NCBI GenBank assembly: GCA_033398695.1 | Contig: CM065817.1 | Span: forward strand, 63,352,001-63,416,000 | DNA length: 64,000 bases | Direction: 5' to 3' | From: Orobanche coerulescens | Lineage: Eukaryota; Streptophyta; Magnoliopsida; Lamiales; Orobanchaceae | Translations under genes and position numbers: made by a program | Notes under the pieces: model-generated | Databases searched by the model: none | What the model was told of the DNA's origin: nothing | What the model saw: the letters and a program-made list of their open reading frames with translations, nothing else | Part shown: positions 23,933 to 35,520 of the stretch, one piece after another | Position numbering within the stretch: the stretch's first letter is position 1 | Layout of the letters: each line of letters begins with the position of its first letter

Positions 23933-25318
23933 TTAGTCCCTCATGTTAAATGGTGGACTGTAGGTGGCGAGCGAGTCCTCCGGCTCTGCTGGGTAATAGC
24001 GATCGGGCTGGAAGACTGGAGGTCGTTGCTCGGGCGCCGATCGCTCTACTCCTAGGCTAAGAAGAAGCATTTGCCTGGCCAGAAAATCTGCGGCTCTAGC
24101 TCGGAAGGTCGCGTAGGTCGTAGGTTGGCTCTTCGTAAGATGCCTAAACATAGGCGAAAATCCATTGAAGCCTGCTAGGACCGTATGGAGGGCGATCTCA
24201 TCGCTTACGGGCTCGCCGTTGAGGATAATCTCGTCCACTCGGTCGATGTAGTCCGAGTCGGACTCTTCTTCTCCCTGCTTGATTTGCATCATGCGAAGGG
24301 GACCTTCTGGCTGGGCGACCCTGGTGGCGAAGTACTCCGTGAAGATGTGTGCCAGCTGGTTAAAGGAGCTAATGGACCGAGGTGGCAATAAGGTGTACCA
24401 CCGGTAGGCGAGGTCGTCCAGCGTCATAGGGAACATTCGGCACCTGGTCGCGTCAGATGCCCCACACCCGGCCATGTAGATGTTGAACATGTTCAAGTGT
24501 GTCTGGGGGTCCGATCGCTCCTCGTACAAGGGTGTTTGCGGGGGAGCGATATTGTGCTGCACGGGGGCGAGCTCGATGTCGATCGTGAGCGGCTTGCTTG
24601 GCTCGGCGATCGTCTTCTTGGCGCCTGCCCTGAATTCCAGGAGCGCCTTCATGTCGTCGATCTGACGTTGCAATGCGGCAATCGGCGTGGCTCGGCCGCT
24701 CGCTGATCGGCTTTGGGAGCGGGAGCCGAGGCGATCGTGTACCGATCTCCGGACTCCACTGCTGCCGACCTCGGCTTTTTGGCGCGGGAGAGCCAGACGG
24801 CTGGGCTGCCTTCTGGGAGTCGGGTAGGCCGAGCTCCTGGTGACGGACTCAAACTCCGTCGTCTCGTGGCTGGGGCCGGACTGCCCCGGTCGCCAGGTCG
24901 GGTCACTGCCCAGGCGATCGAAAACAGAGGAGCCCAGGCTGGCGAGCACCTCTCCTCGCGGACGAGAGCCTCCTGGCGATCGCTCGGCCAGTAACGCCTT
25001 GAGCTTCCGCTTGGACTTCCGGCGGGCGGCCGAGGGGGTGATAGCAGTAGGTGCGTCGATAGCACTCCGTCGCTCCTGTAGGACGGCCATGACCTCGTCG
25101 ATCTGTTCCTTAGTTCGGAGCTGATCGAGCGAGAGGCTTGGGCCGCTGTCCAGGGACGGGATCGAGCATCTCTGACCGCGGCGGCTGCCTTCCACCATCG
25201 GCTGCGGCTCGGACTGGGACGGAACAGGGGGTCTGGCCGGCTGGTCAGCGGCTTTCTTCGACGCGGAGGCGGAAGACATGATTTCTGAAAGATTTATTTG
25301 AAGTGCAGTGAGTGTCAC
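23933..25318 (-). CDS. gag: gag of element B (461 aa)
   Basis: A structural (capsid) protein of a Ty3/gypsy element, probably Tat lineage; it would assemble the cytoplasmic particle. Residues 1-220 are Ser/Arg/Pro-rich and low complexity. The retrotransposon gag domain lies at about residues 250-400, with the typical pattern of Trp-Tyr followed by Leu-Pro-Pro, an Ala-His-Ile-Phe-x-x-Tyr-Phe stretch, and Met-x-x-x-Lys-Gln-Gly-Glu-x-Glu-Ser. No CCHC zinc knuckle is present, so RNA binding would have to come from the basic N-terminus or from a partner. The first ATG is at 25318; the next, at 25279, is equally possible. It follows the primer-binding site by about 80 bp. It is free of stops, unlike most genes in the window, so B moved fairly recently or is under constraint. 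Confidence 0.8.
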   Translation of the reverse strand: MTLTALQINLSEIMSSASASKKAADQPARPPVPSQSEPQPMVEGSRRGQRCSIPSLDSGPSLSLDQLRTKEQIDEVMAVLQERRSAIDAPTAITPSAARRKSKRKLKALLAERSPGGSRPRGEVLASLGSSVFDRLGSDPTWRPGQSGPSHETTEFESVTRSSAYPTPRRQPSRLALPRQKAEVGSSGVRRSVHDRLGSRSQSRSASGRATPIAALQRQIDDMKALLEFRAGAKKTIAEPSKPLTIDIELAPVQHNIAPPQTPLYEERSDPQTHLNMFNIYMAGCGASDATRCRMFPMTLDDLAYRWYTLLPPRSISSFNQLAHIFTEYFATRVAQPEGPLRMMQIKQGEEESDSDYIDRVDEIILNGEPVSDEIALHTVLAGFNGFSPMFRHLTKSQPTTYATFRARAADFLARQMLLLSLGVERSAPEQRPPVFQPDRYYPAEPEDSLATYSPPFNMRD

Positions 25319-25395
25319 TTCAAGTATCTGCCCCGAGAACAGTGAGTGTTCTTCGGGACGGTAGGTATAAAAAATTTGAGGGTTAGATCCCCTTC

Positions 25396-25406
25396 CTCTA
25401 GCGCCA
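25396..25406 (-). other. Primer-binding site of B
   Basis: The minus strand reads TGGCGCTAGAG two bases inside the 5' LTR. The TGGCGC start is common in Tat/Athila-group elements, unlike the initiator-methionine sites elsewhere in this window. I do not assign the tRNA. Confidence 0.7.
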
Positions 25407-25408
25407 AT

Positions 25409-26560
25409 TGTTGTTGCCCAAAATATTTATCCGAAGATTAATACTGCTGGAAGACGGACAACAAACAACAATTTGCGGGAGCACTTCCGAGAGAAAATGA
25501 ATAAACAAAAGATTTGCCGGGGTTGTTAGTCCCGGGCTTGAATGCTCTCGCGAGATGTTATTAATACAAATATTCGTGAATACAAGTATTAATGAGAGAA
25601 ATATAAATACAATGAGTGTAAAAAGACTCTGTTAATCCGGCTCTTGAGCGAAGCTCGGTGTTCTTCGTCCCTGCCGATCGTCTGCTTGATGAGAGAGGCC
25701 GGGAGAAGTAAGTACCGAATGATAGCTGTTGCCAAGAGTTGGAGATAGCCAAGTGCTGTGTGTTGATTCTGTAATGTATACTGAAATCGAGATAATGCCG
25801 AGAGTTGGCCGAGAGCAGGGTGCCTTGTATATATAGTGGCAGCCGAGTCTTGTCCTCTGGCGGGCGATCGCCTTCCGGCCATTATAATAATGGGGCGATC
25901 GTCTGCCGGCCAATATTATAATGGGGCGATCACCCGGTCTGTCGGGCTAAAGTCCAAGGAAGATGCTGGCAGTCTGCCTAAAGTCCAAGGCTACAGTCGG
26001 CAGCCAGCTGGGCGGTCCAATGAGGAGCCAGCACGCGCCCGGAGTCACTGGCACATGCGGTCCTACTGACAACTTTCGGCGGGCTTTTCGGCTGGTGGAC
26101 GGATGCTAACAGGTTGTGGTCAATGGTCCGTGATATGCGGATCTTGTCTCGGCCCTTGCACGTGGTGTCTGTCCTGAGGCTCGGCCTTTGCCGACTGGAT
26201 GACTATTGGCATGATGCGGTCGTCTCTAGCTGGTCATCAGAGGTCGCCATCGGCCAGTCACTGAGGGTCAACATCGGTCGGTCACCAGGGGTCGGTCGAC
26301 AGGTGCCGAGAGATGATCGTCCGCTAGTCGGTCGCCAGGTGTCGGTCGCCAAGTACCGAGAGACGATCGTATATGATGTCGATCTCTCGGCACCGGGACT
26401 TGTCCTAGGACCTTTGGTTGGCCGATCTATCTTGTCCTCGGGGCTAAGGCTTGGTCGCCTGGTCGCTAGTCGGCAGTTCTGCCTCGGCTGCTCGGCAGTG
26501 GCTAGGTCGCCCGATCTCCGAGGTGATCGCCGGTCGGAGAGTTTAATTCTCGACACAACA
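25409..26560 (-). repeat. 5' LTR of B (1152 bp, intact)
   Basis: From TGTTGTTGCCC to CGACACAACA. On the minus strand GGCGATCGCC palindromes near 25860-25930 precede a TATA stretch (CACTATATATACAAGG) near 25826-25841. Many further CGATCG dyads lie upstream in 26230-26540. Confidence 0.88.
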
Positions 26561-26565
26561 CCAGC

Positions 26566-27167
26566 AAAAACATCACTTTGAAACCTTTCTTTGAAATCAT
26601 ATTTTGTTCCTTTAGGATAACATTTAAACTTTCACATATCTTTTGCCGACACAATCATTTTATACTTATACCGAAATTTTAAGTCTTCATAAAAGAGTGA
26701 ATGCTTGAAAACATTACCTCGGAGTCGACGTTGGGCAGCAGCGATGAACCACATATTCTCTCGAAAATATAATCATGCCGTAATTATTCGTTATACTTTT
26801 AAAAATAAGAAAGTTTTGAAATATCTTGTTTTGTATAAGTAAATCTTTTTTCTTAAACCTCCTTAACTGTATAGTCCCATACCTATACAGTCTTGGAATA
26901 CCTCTCGTTCTGGTGAGAATTCGATTCAGTCATGTCCCCCTCCACCTACAAGCCTTGTCAGGAGCCGCTCATTGTCCGTGCCCTTTTTCTTATTGCACCG
27001 GCGATCACTCCCCTTTCTCGGAGCCGCTCATTGTCCGTGCCCTTTTCTATTGCACCGGCGATCACTCCCCGCCCTCGTCGGCCCCGGGTGTCACATGTTC
27101 ACCAGCTTCCGCTTGGTTCATCCCCAAATCTCACCGTACTGAGAGAGGACTTGCTCCGATACAATTC
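26566..27167 (-). mobile_element. Family A internal region 3, remaining part
   Basis: Resumes after element B and runs to a mutated primer-binding site (27153-27164, TTGTATCGGAGC on the minus strand) next to LTR A4. It is coding-free; the plus-strand frame at 26826-27239 is antisense to the element. Confidence 0.85.
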
Positions 27168-27705
27168 TGTAATGCCCTGGCTTTGTTAATTAAAAAGAAC
27201 GTTACACGGCTCAAATTTTTCCTTAAAATTTTTATATAAATTCGGAGTATTTGCGGAGGTATTTTAGTCAGTAAATCTTCAATAAAACTCGTTTATTCAA
27301 ACATCAGTACAGTTTTACAAAAACATGGGAAATCACATATTCGGACATAGTCCGTTGAAATTATATTCGTTGAAGAACATCAAGTGTTTCGTAAAAATAA
27401 TAACAATTACGGCGACAACATCTTTTATTCTTTAGAATTTCATCATGTTGGGAGTATGTATTCAATTTCTGCTTGTCCCGTTCGTCGATTCCTTAGCCTG
27501 AAAAACATAAACGACGAGGTGTGAGTACGCGAGCATACTCAGTGAGATTAAACCCTTATAAATCGTCAAAATCATGTCGTGTAATGCACATAAAACATTC
27601 TTATCTGTGTGAGACTCGTCTCCGATTTCTTTCATTCTTTCGAACCCTCGCGGGTCATCATGTTACACGACACAACGATGACCGTAACATATTAAAACAG
27701 TATAA
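27168..27705 (-). repeat. Family A LTR A4, left part
   Basis: Begins TGTAATGCCCTGG and is interrupted after CAGTATAA by element C, whose target duplication is ATAA (27702-27705). The rest is at 43539-44499. Confidence 0.87.
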
Positions 27706-28134
27706 TGTCACGGGCAAACTTCAGTTCGTCGAGTTATGTCGTGCGCCCCTTAGCAACTAAGTGCTTCGGCCACTAAGGCAGGCTTTCCCAACCCTTGCCG
27801 GTTAAGTGCGGAAGATTGAAGTATTTTAGAGAGAGAAAGTTAGAGAGAGAAACTGCTCTTTAGAAAGGAACTTTTATTGCTCAACTTTTGGATGATGTAC
27901 AAATGAGGGGCTTGGAGCTCCTTATATAGGTCTCCATCTACATCTTCTAGGATGTACAATAATCTACAAGTATCTAGAACATACAAGAGATTACAAGACC
28001 ATCTATATCCTTCTAATCCTTTCTATGATCAATCCGGAGGGCTTCCGGAATGTTACAACATCTATCAAGTAAACACTAGAATTCTGGAGAAGAATCTCGA
28101 CCCTTCTAGAAGCTTCCAAAGCCAAAGTGTGACA
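27706..28134 (-). repeat. 3' LTR of C
   Basis: 429 bp, the same length as the partner at 43106-43534. On the minus strand a TATA box (CCTATATAAG, 27921-27930) lies downstream of a cluster of TTCTAGAA-like sites (27945-28116). The polypurine tract (AGTGGGGGAGAAT on the minus strand, 28135-28147) adjoins it. Confidence 0.92.
28104..28116. promoter_or_regulatory. Heat-shock-element-like site in LTR C
   Basis: TTCTAGAAGCTTC is a three-unit TTCnnGAAnnTTC array, the consensus for heat-shock factor binding. It lies upstream of the TATA box of the LTR. The partner LTR has the same at 43504-43516. Function is not shown. Confidence 0.5.
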
Positions 28135-28165
28135 ATTCTCCCCCACTTGAGTCTTGACGTCCCCG

Positions 28166-31100
28166 TCAAGGTTTTGCCTTGTATGCTTCAATTTTGGTTT
28201 TGAATTGCCACAAGTCTTGTTCCTTTTCCCACGAAGCTTCGCTGTCTGGTAAATCTCTCCAGCGTACTAAGTACTCCGTCCAGCGGGGTGTTCCCCGTTT
28301 TCCAACTTGTCGATCCGCCAGGATTTCTTCGATTACCTTCTCAAAGGACACCGTGTGGGCAGGCGGGGCTCGATCTGACTTATTTCGAGTTGGGTCTTCC
28401 TCGTCCTTGTAGTATGGTTTCAAAAGACTCACATGGAAGACCGGGTGAATTTTGAAGTCATTAGGAAGATTGAGCCGATAGGACCGCGTTCCGACCTTCT
28501 TCACTATCTGAAAGGGTCCTTCATACCGCCGTGTCAAGCCTTTGTGCACTTGACGGATCGCCTTGACGTTTCTTCCGATCATTCGGACCAACACTTGGTC
28601 CCCTACTTGAAATTCCCTCGGACGGCGCTTGTCGTCCGCCCACTTTTTCATTCGTTTGGCAGCCTTAGTCAGATACGCCCTTGCTATGTCATGTTCCTCG
28701 TTCCAACCTTTAGCAAGTTTGTACGCTGCCGGACTCGCACCTTCGTATTTCCGAACTAGTTCCTGGGGTGTCGTCGGTTGTTGCCCCATCACTAGCTCAA
28801 ACGGACTTCGTTGTGTGGACTCGTTCCGCTGCAAGTTGTAAGAGAACTGCGCAACATCAAGTAAACGAGCCCAGTCAGACTGGTTGGCACTTACAAAGTG
28901 TCGGAGATAAATCTCCAGCAAATGATTTACACGTTCAGTTTGGCCATCCGTTTGGGGGTGAAAGCTCATCGAGAAGTGGAGGTTTGACCCCATCAACTTG
29001 AACAGCTCCCTCCAAAACTTTCCAGTGAATCGCGGGTCTCGATCGCTTATGATATTCGGAGGAACTCCCCAATACTTCACCACATGTTTTAATAATAGTC
29101 GGGCAGCTTCCTCGGCCTTACAATCCTTTGTTGCCGGTATGAATGTCCCATACTTGGAGAACCGATCAACTATTACCATTATCGACCCGCATCCTTCCGA
29201 CCTTGGTAGTGCCGATATGAAGTCCATTATAAGACTGTCCCACGGACGTTCGGCAATAGGCAATGGCTCTAGCAGTCCTGCCGGTTTACTTTGTTCCACC
29301 TTGTTTTGTTGGCAGACCAAGCAGGTCTTTACGTAGGCGTTCACATCATCCTGCAAGTTAGGCCAGTAAAATGACTGCTCAACAAGCATTTTAGTACGAA
29401 GAGTACCTGGGTGTCCCGCCCATTTCGAATCATGGCACTCCTTCAGCACTTCCCTTCTAAGGTTGTCCCATCGGGGTACATACAACCTATCTCCAACAGT
29501 AAAAAGTAAGCCATTCTCTTGCCAGAACTTCCTTGTCTTGCCCTCCTTTGCCAGTTCTACCAGATTTTTGGCCAAGGGGTCTTGGGCAATACCGTCTCTT
29601 ATCCGATCGGCAAGGTCGCACTGCACTTGGGTGATAGATGCCAGTGAGGCCTTCCGACTTAGAGCATCCGCAACAACGTTTGTTTTTCCTGGCTTATATT
29701 CCATAGAATAATCAAATTCAGCCAAGAAGTCTTGCCACCGTGCTTGCTTCGGGGTGATCTTCTTCTGATTTTGGAAATAGCTAGTCGCCACATTGTCCGT
29801 CTTGATCACGAAGTGGCTCCCGAGCAAGTAATGTCTCCACGTACGAAGACAATGGATTATCGCCGTCATTTCCTTGTCATGGACCGGGTAACGCCGTTCC
29901 ATCTCATTTAGCTTCCGGGACTCGTATGCAACAGGATGCCCGTCCTGCATTAAGACTCCCCCAATGGCATAGTCGGAGGCATCCGAATGTAACTCAAAAG
30001 GCTTTGTGTAGTCCGGAAGTTTCAGCACCGGGTCATTCATGACTGCAACCTTCAGGTCCTTGAAGGATTCTTGGCACTCATCCGTCCAATCCCACACAAC
30101 CTTCTTCTTGAGTAAGTAAGTTAATGGCGTTGCCCTCGCCGAATATCCATCAATAAATCGCCGATAGTAGTTTACCAAGCCTAAGAATGACCGAAGTTCG
30201 GAGACGTTCTGAGGAGGCTCCCACTCGGCAATGGCCTGCACTTTCTTTGTGTCCATTAAGATCATTCCTTCTTTCACCTTGTGCCCCAAGAACATTACCT
30301 CCGTTTGGGCAAACGAGCATTTTTCCAGTTTTACGTATAGTTCGTTCTCCCTCAGGACTCGGAACACTTTCCGTAGATGTTCATCATGTTCATTCAAGGA
30401 CTCGCTATATATTACTAAGTCATCCAGATATACAACAACAAACTTGTCCAAGAATGGGTGGAATATCTTATTCATGAGAGTGCAGAAAGTCGCAGGAGCA
30501 TTTGTCAAGCCAAAGGGCATAACCAAAAACTCAAAGGAACCATACCTCGTCACGCAGGTGGTCTTTGGCTCATCTCCTTCTGCAATACATACTTGCCAAT
30601 ACCCTGACCGCAAGTCTAAATTGGAGAACCACTTTGCCTTCCCCAAGCGATCGAATAGGTCAGCCACCAAAGGTATTGGGTATTTGTTCTTAATAGTAAC
30701 CTTGTTAAGCGCCCGGTAGTCAATGCACATCCGCAAGCTACCGTCTTGTTTCTTCTGGAATAACACCGGGGCGCCATAAGGAGCTTTTGAAGGACGAATA
30801 TAGCCAGCATCAAGTAAATCCTTCAACTGCCTTCGAAGTTCTTCCAATTCTGGCGGAGCCATCCGATACGGCCCCATTGCAGGAGGTTTCGCCCCCTGTT
30901 CCATCTCAATCTCGTGATCCACCTCCCACCTCGGTGGTAACTTTTTGGGCAACTCGGGAGGCATCACGTCCTTAAATTCGGCCAGTACTTCACCGATTTC
31001 TGCCGGGACTTCCTTGCCGACAGTTGGGTCGTCCATCTTTAAGGCAGCAAGGTATGTCTCTTGCCCCTTCTTGTATCCTTTCGAGACCTGCATGGCCGAC

Positions 31101-31195
31101 AACATACGGGACTCGAGCTTTCCACGTAATAATAGAATATCAAATGTTTACTTGTTCGGAGTTATGCTCAGAATTTGGGCATCTTGGATGGTTAC
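28166..31195 (-). CDS. pol: pol of C: RT, RNase H, integrase, chromodomain
   Basis: The 979-residue frame from 31105 to 28166 is open throughout. Domains in order: reverse transcriptase (about residues 75-265) with Tyr-Leu-Asp-Asp in the catalytic loop; RNase H (about 360-480) with the Asp-Ala-Ser start; integrase (about 530-800) with an HHCC zinc site, then Met-Asp-Phe, a second Asp in Ser-Asp-Arg-Asp, and Glu in Gly-Gln-Thr-Glu-Arg; a GPY-like module (Tyr-Glu-Gly-Pro-Phe); and a C-terminal chromodomain (about 905-975) with Tyr-Leu-Val-Arg-Trp. The chromodomain probably steers integration to modified histones. Upstream, the same frame continues to 31195, where F splits it, and contains one TAA at 31148-31150. 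All key residues are present, so inactivation rests on F and the stops. Confidence 0.88.
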
Positions 31196-33849
31196 TGTAA
31201 TACCCGGTTGTAATTCATTCATTTTCATTCAGTAATTATCAGTCTGTAATTGTCACTCAGTAATTCTCACTCATTAATAATCACTCATCATTCATGAATC
31301 ACTCATTTGCGTTCAATGTTGGCATGTTGTAATCGTATATCAGTTACCGATCGTCATTTATCTCCGTTTTTTAGATCGAGACGGGAGTATTATCATTTTC
31401 ATTGTGATTGATAGCCTTGTACAGGGAGTATCATCTTTGGCTCGTGTTAGACTTGTTCACTTCCACATTCGTATGGTATGTCGGATCATTCATCAGTCGT
31501 AACGAGGAATCGGAGTTATCGGATTAATCCACCTTGGCCAGCATTGAGTTACGGCCGTAAGGTTCTGGGATACGACCGTAAGTTCAGCGGGTACGGCCGT
31601 AAGGCTGGCCGGTTACGGCCGTAAGTTGTCCAGCAGGCTGTCCAGGCATTTTGGCCGAAGGTGAGTTACGGCCGTAAGGTGGGTTGGATACGGCCGTAAG
31701 TGGTGTTCGTAAATTTCGGGTGTTATCGACCAAGGGTGACTTACGGCCGTAAGGGTTGCGGCATATGGCCGTAAGTCAAGGCAGGTACGGCCATAAGGCT
31801 TGGCCGGATACGGCCGTACGCTGCAGGCAGGATGTCTGGCCATTTTTGATGAAGGCGGGTTACGCCCGTAAGGTTGGCCGGATACGGCCGTATCATCCGA
31901 GTTACGGCCGTAAGGTGTGCGGTACGGCCGTAAGGATGTCGGCGGGTGTTTTTGACGAAGGCGGGTTATGCCCGTAACTCAGGAGCGGTTACGGTCGTAA
32001 GTCTGTCGGCAGGCTTTCGGACGAAGCCGAGTTACGGCCGTACGAGTTGGCCGGTTACGTCCGTAAGGCCGTTGACTTGGAATGCTATGGCCGTAAGAGG
32101 GCCGAGTTACGGCCGTAACTTCCGGCAGTATTTGAGGACTTGGCCGGGTCATTTTTCCTCACTTCTTCATTTTTCCATCTTCATCCGAGAGAGAGGGTTG
32201 AGGGAGAGATTTTGCAATCATCAATCACTTGAGTGTGTAATTTTCATCATCTTCATTCATTTGGGAAGCTTGGATACTCGTTTAAACTCGTGTTCTTCGG
32301 ATCGAAGTGATTGGATCTTCAAGAGGTAATTTCTCCAACACCTTGGATTTCGATTCTATGTTGAGATATGATGTTTTGGACATTATAATCATGTTATATG
32401 AAGGGATATGTATATGATTATGAGTTTGTATAAGGATTCATTGGATTATTGAAGGATTATTCAAGAACACTTTGATTATCGAGTTGAAATTGGGGGTTTT
32501 CGATTAATTGTCGTTATAATCACGTTTTCGGATACTCATTTTGGATTATTGATCATTCGGAAGATGTTTGTTGGTTTGAAACACTTCTTGGGGGAATTGA
32601 TAGTGGCTTATTGAGATTTGATTGTAACAACCGGAGTTTGGCCACAACGTATTCGATATAATGCCCCAATGAACTTAGTTTAATCGTATCGACGTTTTGA
32701 GTTCGTTATATTCGTGTTTGATTCGTATATTGAACGAGTTGTTGGATATTGTATAATTCAAGGTTGTTCGAGCGACCGATATCTCAATTAGGACGTTGTT
32801 CGTGGAAGGATAATTGTCACCGGTATTATGTAAGTTGATTCTTACTCAGTTATAAGGATATTTATTTCCTTTTGTTGTTGTTCATTCATAATCGTAACTC
32901 ATTCATCATTGTGTTAACCGTATTAAAACTTGTCATTGTCAATTAATCACTTCAGTCACAAGGAACGACGGTTCCAATCATTTTGTTGAGCTATCATTCA
33001 TTTCACTATCATTTTATCTCGGTGAGTCATTATTCATTTCCGATGTCACTTTTGTTATATCGTGGCATTCCGGGTCATACTGGCGTGCCGGATGGTATGT
33101 GTAGGATTTTCATGTCGGGCACATTTATGTCGTGTGTTGGTTGTTGGCCTCACATTGGACTGTGCACACGAGTCGATTGCTTCGTGAGAGATCGATTAGG
33201 TACAAGACCACGCGGGTATTCGATCGATACTCGTTGGTGGCTTGTGCACGGACACATTTCCATCCCGGGCGTAGTGTGGCGCCACCCTTTGAGCCGTACT
33301 GTTAGTTGATTCATACAGCATGTTTGATTGCGTATGTTTTCAACAAGATTGGGTTATAATCTAACCGCTTCATTTTAATCGAACTTGTGGTTTATACTAC
33401 ATATTTATATGATTGTGTTTATTCAACTCTGGAGAATTGTTGTTCTGTATAACTGACCCCGTTTGGGGATATTTGTTTCTCAGGTCATGGCAAGGCAAAG
33501 GCACAGGGAGAGCGCGTTGACGGCCCGGAGTCTCAATGATACTAGAAGGGGGCCCCAGTCTGTTCAATCATTTATTCAGTCATTTATGTTTCCTTTATTT
33601 ATTCCACTGCAGACATTCCGTTTGAATACTCATTTCATTCAGTGTTGTGTATTTTATCGTCACATAAAATACACATGTATTCTATTTTATCCTGGGTGTG
33701 TTGTATGAAACTTCTAATCGGAGTAATTGATGTTGTGATGTGGTTCGGTACTACATTTACCCTGTCTAATTCATCCGTTTTCATTCGCCTGGTGGGTCCC
33801 AGTCGGGGGTCCACGGCACTGTAATATCCGCCTAGTTTGGGGTGTTACA
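31196..33849 (+). repeat. 5' LTR of F (2654 bp)
   Basis: TGTAATACCCGG to GGGGTGTTACA. It carries the TTACGGCCGTAA cluster (31549-32118), a weak TATA region right after it (TATTTGAGG), and a block at about 33060-33300 shared with LTRs of K, H and G. It is about 115 bp longer than its partner because of a length difference within the palindrome cluster. Confidence 0.92.
31549..32118. repeat. TTACGGCCGTAA palindrome cluster, 5' LTR of F
   Basis: About twenty copies of TTACGGCCGTAAG or close variants (TACGGCCGTAAG, TTACGCCCGTAA) in 570 bp, at spacings of roughly 20-45 bp, joined by non-repeated sequence. Frames such as 31613-31843 (minus) and 31756-31977 (plus) only translate the repeats. Confidence 0.93.
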
Positions 33850-33853
33850 GAGT

Positions 33854-33865
33854 TGTTATCGGAGT
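33854..33865 (+). other. Degenerate primer-binding site of F
   Basis: TGTTATCGGAGT, with mismatches to TGGTATCAGAGC, the initiator-methionine tRNA complement, four bases after the LTR end. The decay is consistent with an inactive copy. Confidence 0.65.
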
Positions 33866-34341
33866 GTGGTTTTGAATACTACCTTCCGAGTCATGTCTCA
33901 TTTGAAAGCATCGTCATCGGGCTAGTATCATTGGACTTTCGCATAACGTGTGACCTGTGCAGATGCCGATCCAATCAGACCGAAAGAACTGTAAGACTTC
34001 TAACGCCATGGTATAATTTCTGGCAATTATCATTCATTTATAATTTATCAGTTGACAATCCTCAAACATCATTTTCATTTTGACCAGGACGGTCATTTTA
34101 ACTCATTAATCACTCAATTCATTTCATTACTCGGTTGTTGATCTGGAAGATAATATAATTAATCTTGTTAACTTGTTCAATATAATCATTTCAATAATTT
34201 CATCAGAAATCATGTCACCTCGGTTAATCGTTCATGTAATCACTGTGTTAGAGCGTATGCTCATTTTCATCACCTCATGTCATAGTCATAATGTGATATT
34301 CATGCGAGAGATATAATCATCATGTAACTTTCCACTTCAGT

Positions 34342-35520
34342 ATGGAAAGAGCTGGCAGAGGACGAGGAGGACGAGGCCGTGGTGCGGGCCGAATCCCGAG
34401 AGCTCGTGTGAATACACGTGCGAATGCGAGAAACAATGCCAATTCATCGAGCAGCGACGCTGCCACTCATTCACCTGGGCGTGATCATTCACTATCGGGG
34501 AGTCGTACCCGGGACACGGCTCAGTCAGAAGGTGTTCGGGTGGACCCACTTGCTTTTATGCAGGGCATGATGGCCCAAATGACGTAGATGGCACAACTTA
34601 TGGAGACGATGCACAATTCAGTCAATCAAAATCAGCAGGCTCCTCCGCCGCCGCCTCAGAGGCAAGAGAGGGGTGTAAGCAATATCATTAGCGATATCTC
34701 TCGCCAGCGACCACCTACCTTTGAAGGCTCATCTGAGCCGGCGGATATTGTTCATTGGCTCGAACACTTCGAGAAGTTATTTGCTATGGTGGATTGCCCA
34801 GAAGGGCATAAAGTTTCAGTTGCGGCTTACTATCTTGGTAAGAGCGCTCATTCATGGTGGTTATCGTTGAAGCCCACAGACGGATCATGTACTTGGGATC
34901 AGTTCAAAACTCTCATGATGGAGAGGTACTATCCGGCCCCACTCAGAGAGGCCATGCTGTCAGAGTTACTCACTCCCAACTCCTCATCAGACGCGGATGT
35001 TCTCGCCATTGCCGAGAAATTTCAGGAACTTCTTCCGTTCGCCTCATCTATCATTCACTCTGAGGCGGACAAGATCAAGTATTTCAGCAAGAGGTTGAAA
35101 CCTCGTATGCGGCTACAACTGCTTAATCATAATTGCACCACGTTGGCCGAATTCATTGAGAAAGCTCTTACTTACGAGCTTACTGCTAAGGAGATTGCTA
35201 AGCAACAACCTTCATCTGCTGGCAAGAAGTCTAAGAACCGTAATCAGTCTGACGGGAGTCAGGCCACTTTCAAGAAAGCACGTGCGGGCTCTACTTTTTT
35301 GAGCGACCTCCCCTGGCGTCTAAACCCGTGGAATCTCAGTCACGAGCGGCCAGTTCGGCCATCACCTATTTCAACTGTGAGGAACAGGGCCATTTCAGCA
35401 CCAAATGTCCGGCAATCACGTGCCACAATCATGGGATTGCCGGGCATAGGGCCCGTTTTGCCGAAGAGACTCTAAACCCACTCCGAGTCATCTCGTGCCC
35501 CGGGACATTCAAAGATGCGT
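34342..35520 (+). pseudogene. gag: gag of F, broken
   Basis: Starts at ATG 34342 with an Arg/Gly-rich N-terminus typical of Tekay gag. A TAG at 34585-34587 interrupts the frame (next codon ATG, same frame), probably from CAG. The capsid domain follows (about 34710-35200; Pro-Pro-x-Phe-x-Gly start, His-Ser-Trp-Trp, Tyr-Tyr-Pro). A frameshift near 35300 moves the zinc-knuckle region (about 35360-35450) into another frame; the first Cys of the knuckle is replaced by Tyr. Not functional as written. Confidence 0.85.

Larger units (their letters stand above)
19247..26560 (-). mobile_element. Element B: gag-only Tat-like LTR retrotransposon
   Basis: Bounded by TGTTGTTGCCC and CGACACAACA with the 5-bp TSD CCAGC (19242-19246, 26561-26565). 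Minus-oriented: 5' LTR 25409-26560, primer-binding site, gag, 3' untranslated region, polypurine tract, 3' LTR 19247-23207. Without the nested insertion it is about 4.47 kb, with a 2.2 kb internal region that has gag but no protease, RT or integrase. This resembles the class called TR-GAG elements, which must borrow enzymes from an autonomous partner. The partner is not in this window. Confidence 0.87.

Noticed and set aside
31549..32118. Regularly spaced palindromes looking like a CRISPR array
   Set aside because: Spacing is irregular, linking sequences are part of an LTR present twice, no cas genes, and the DNA is plant nuclear.
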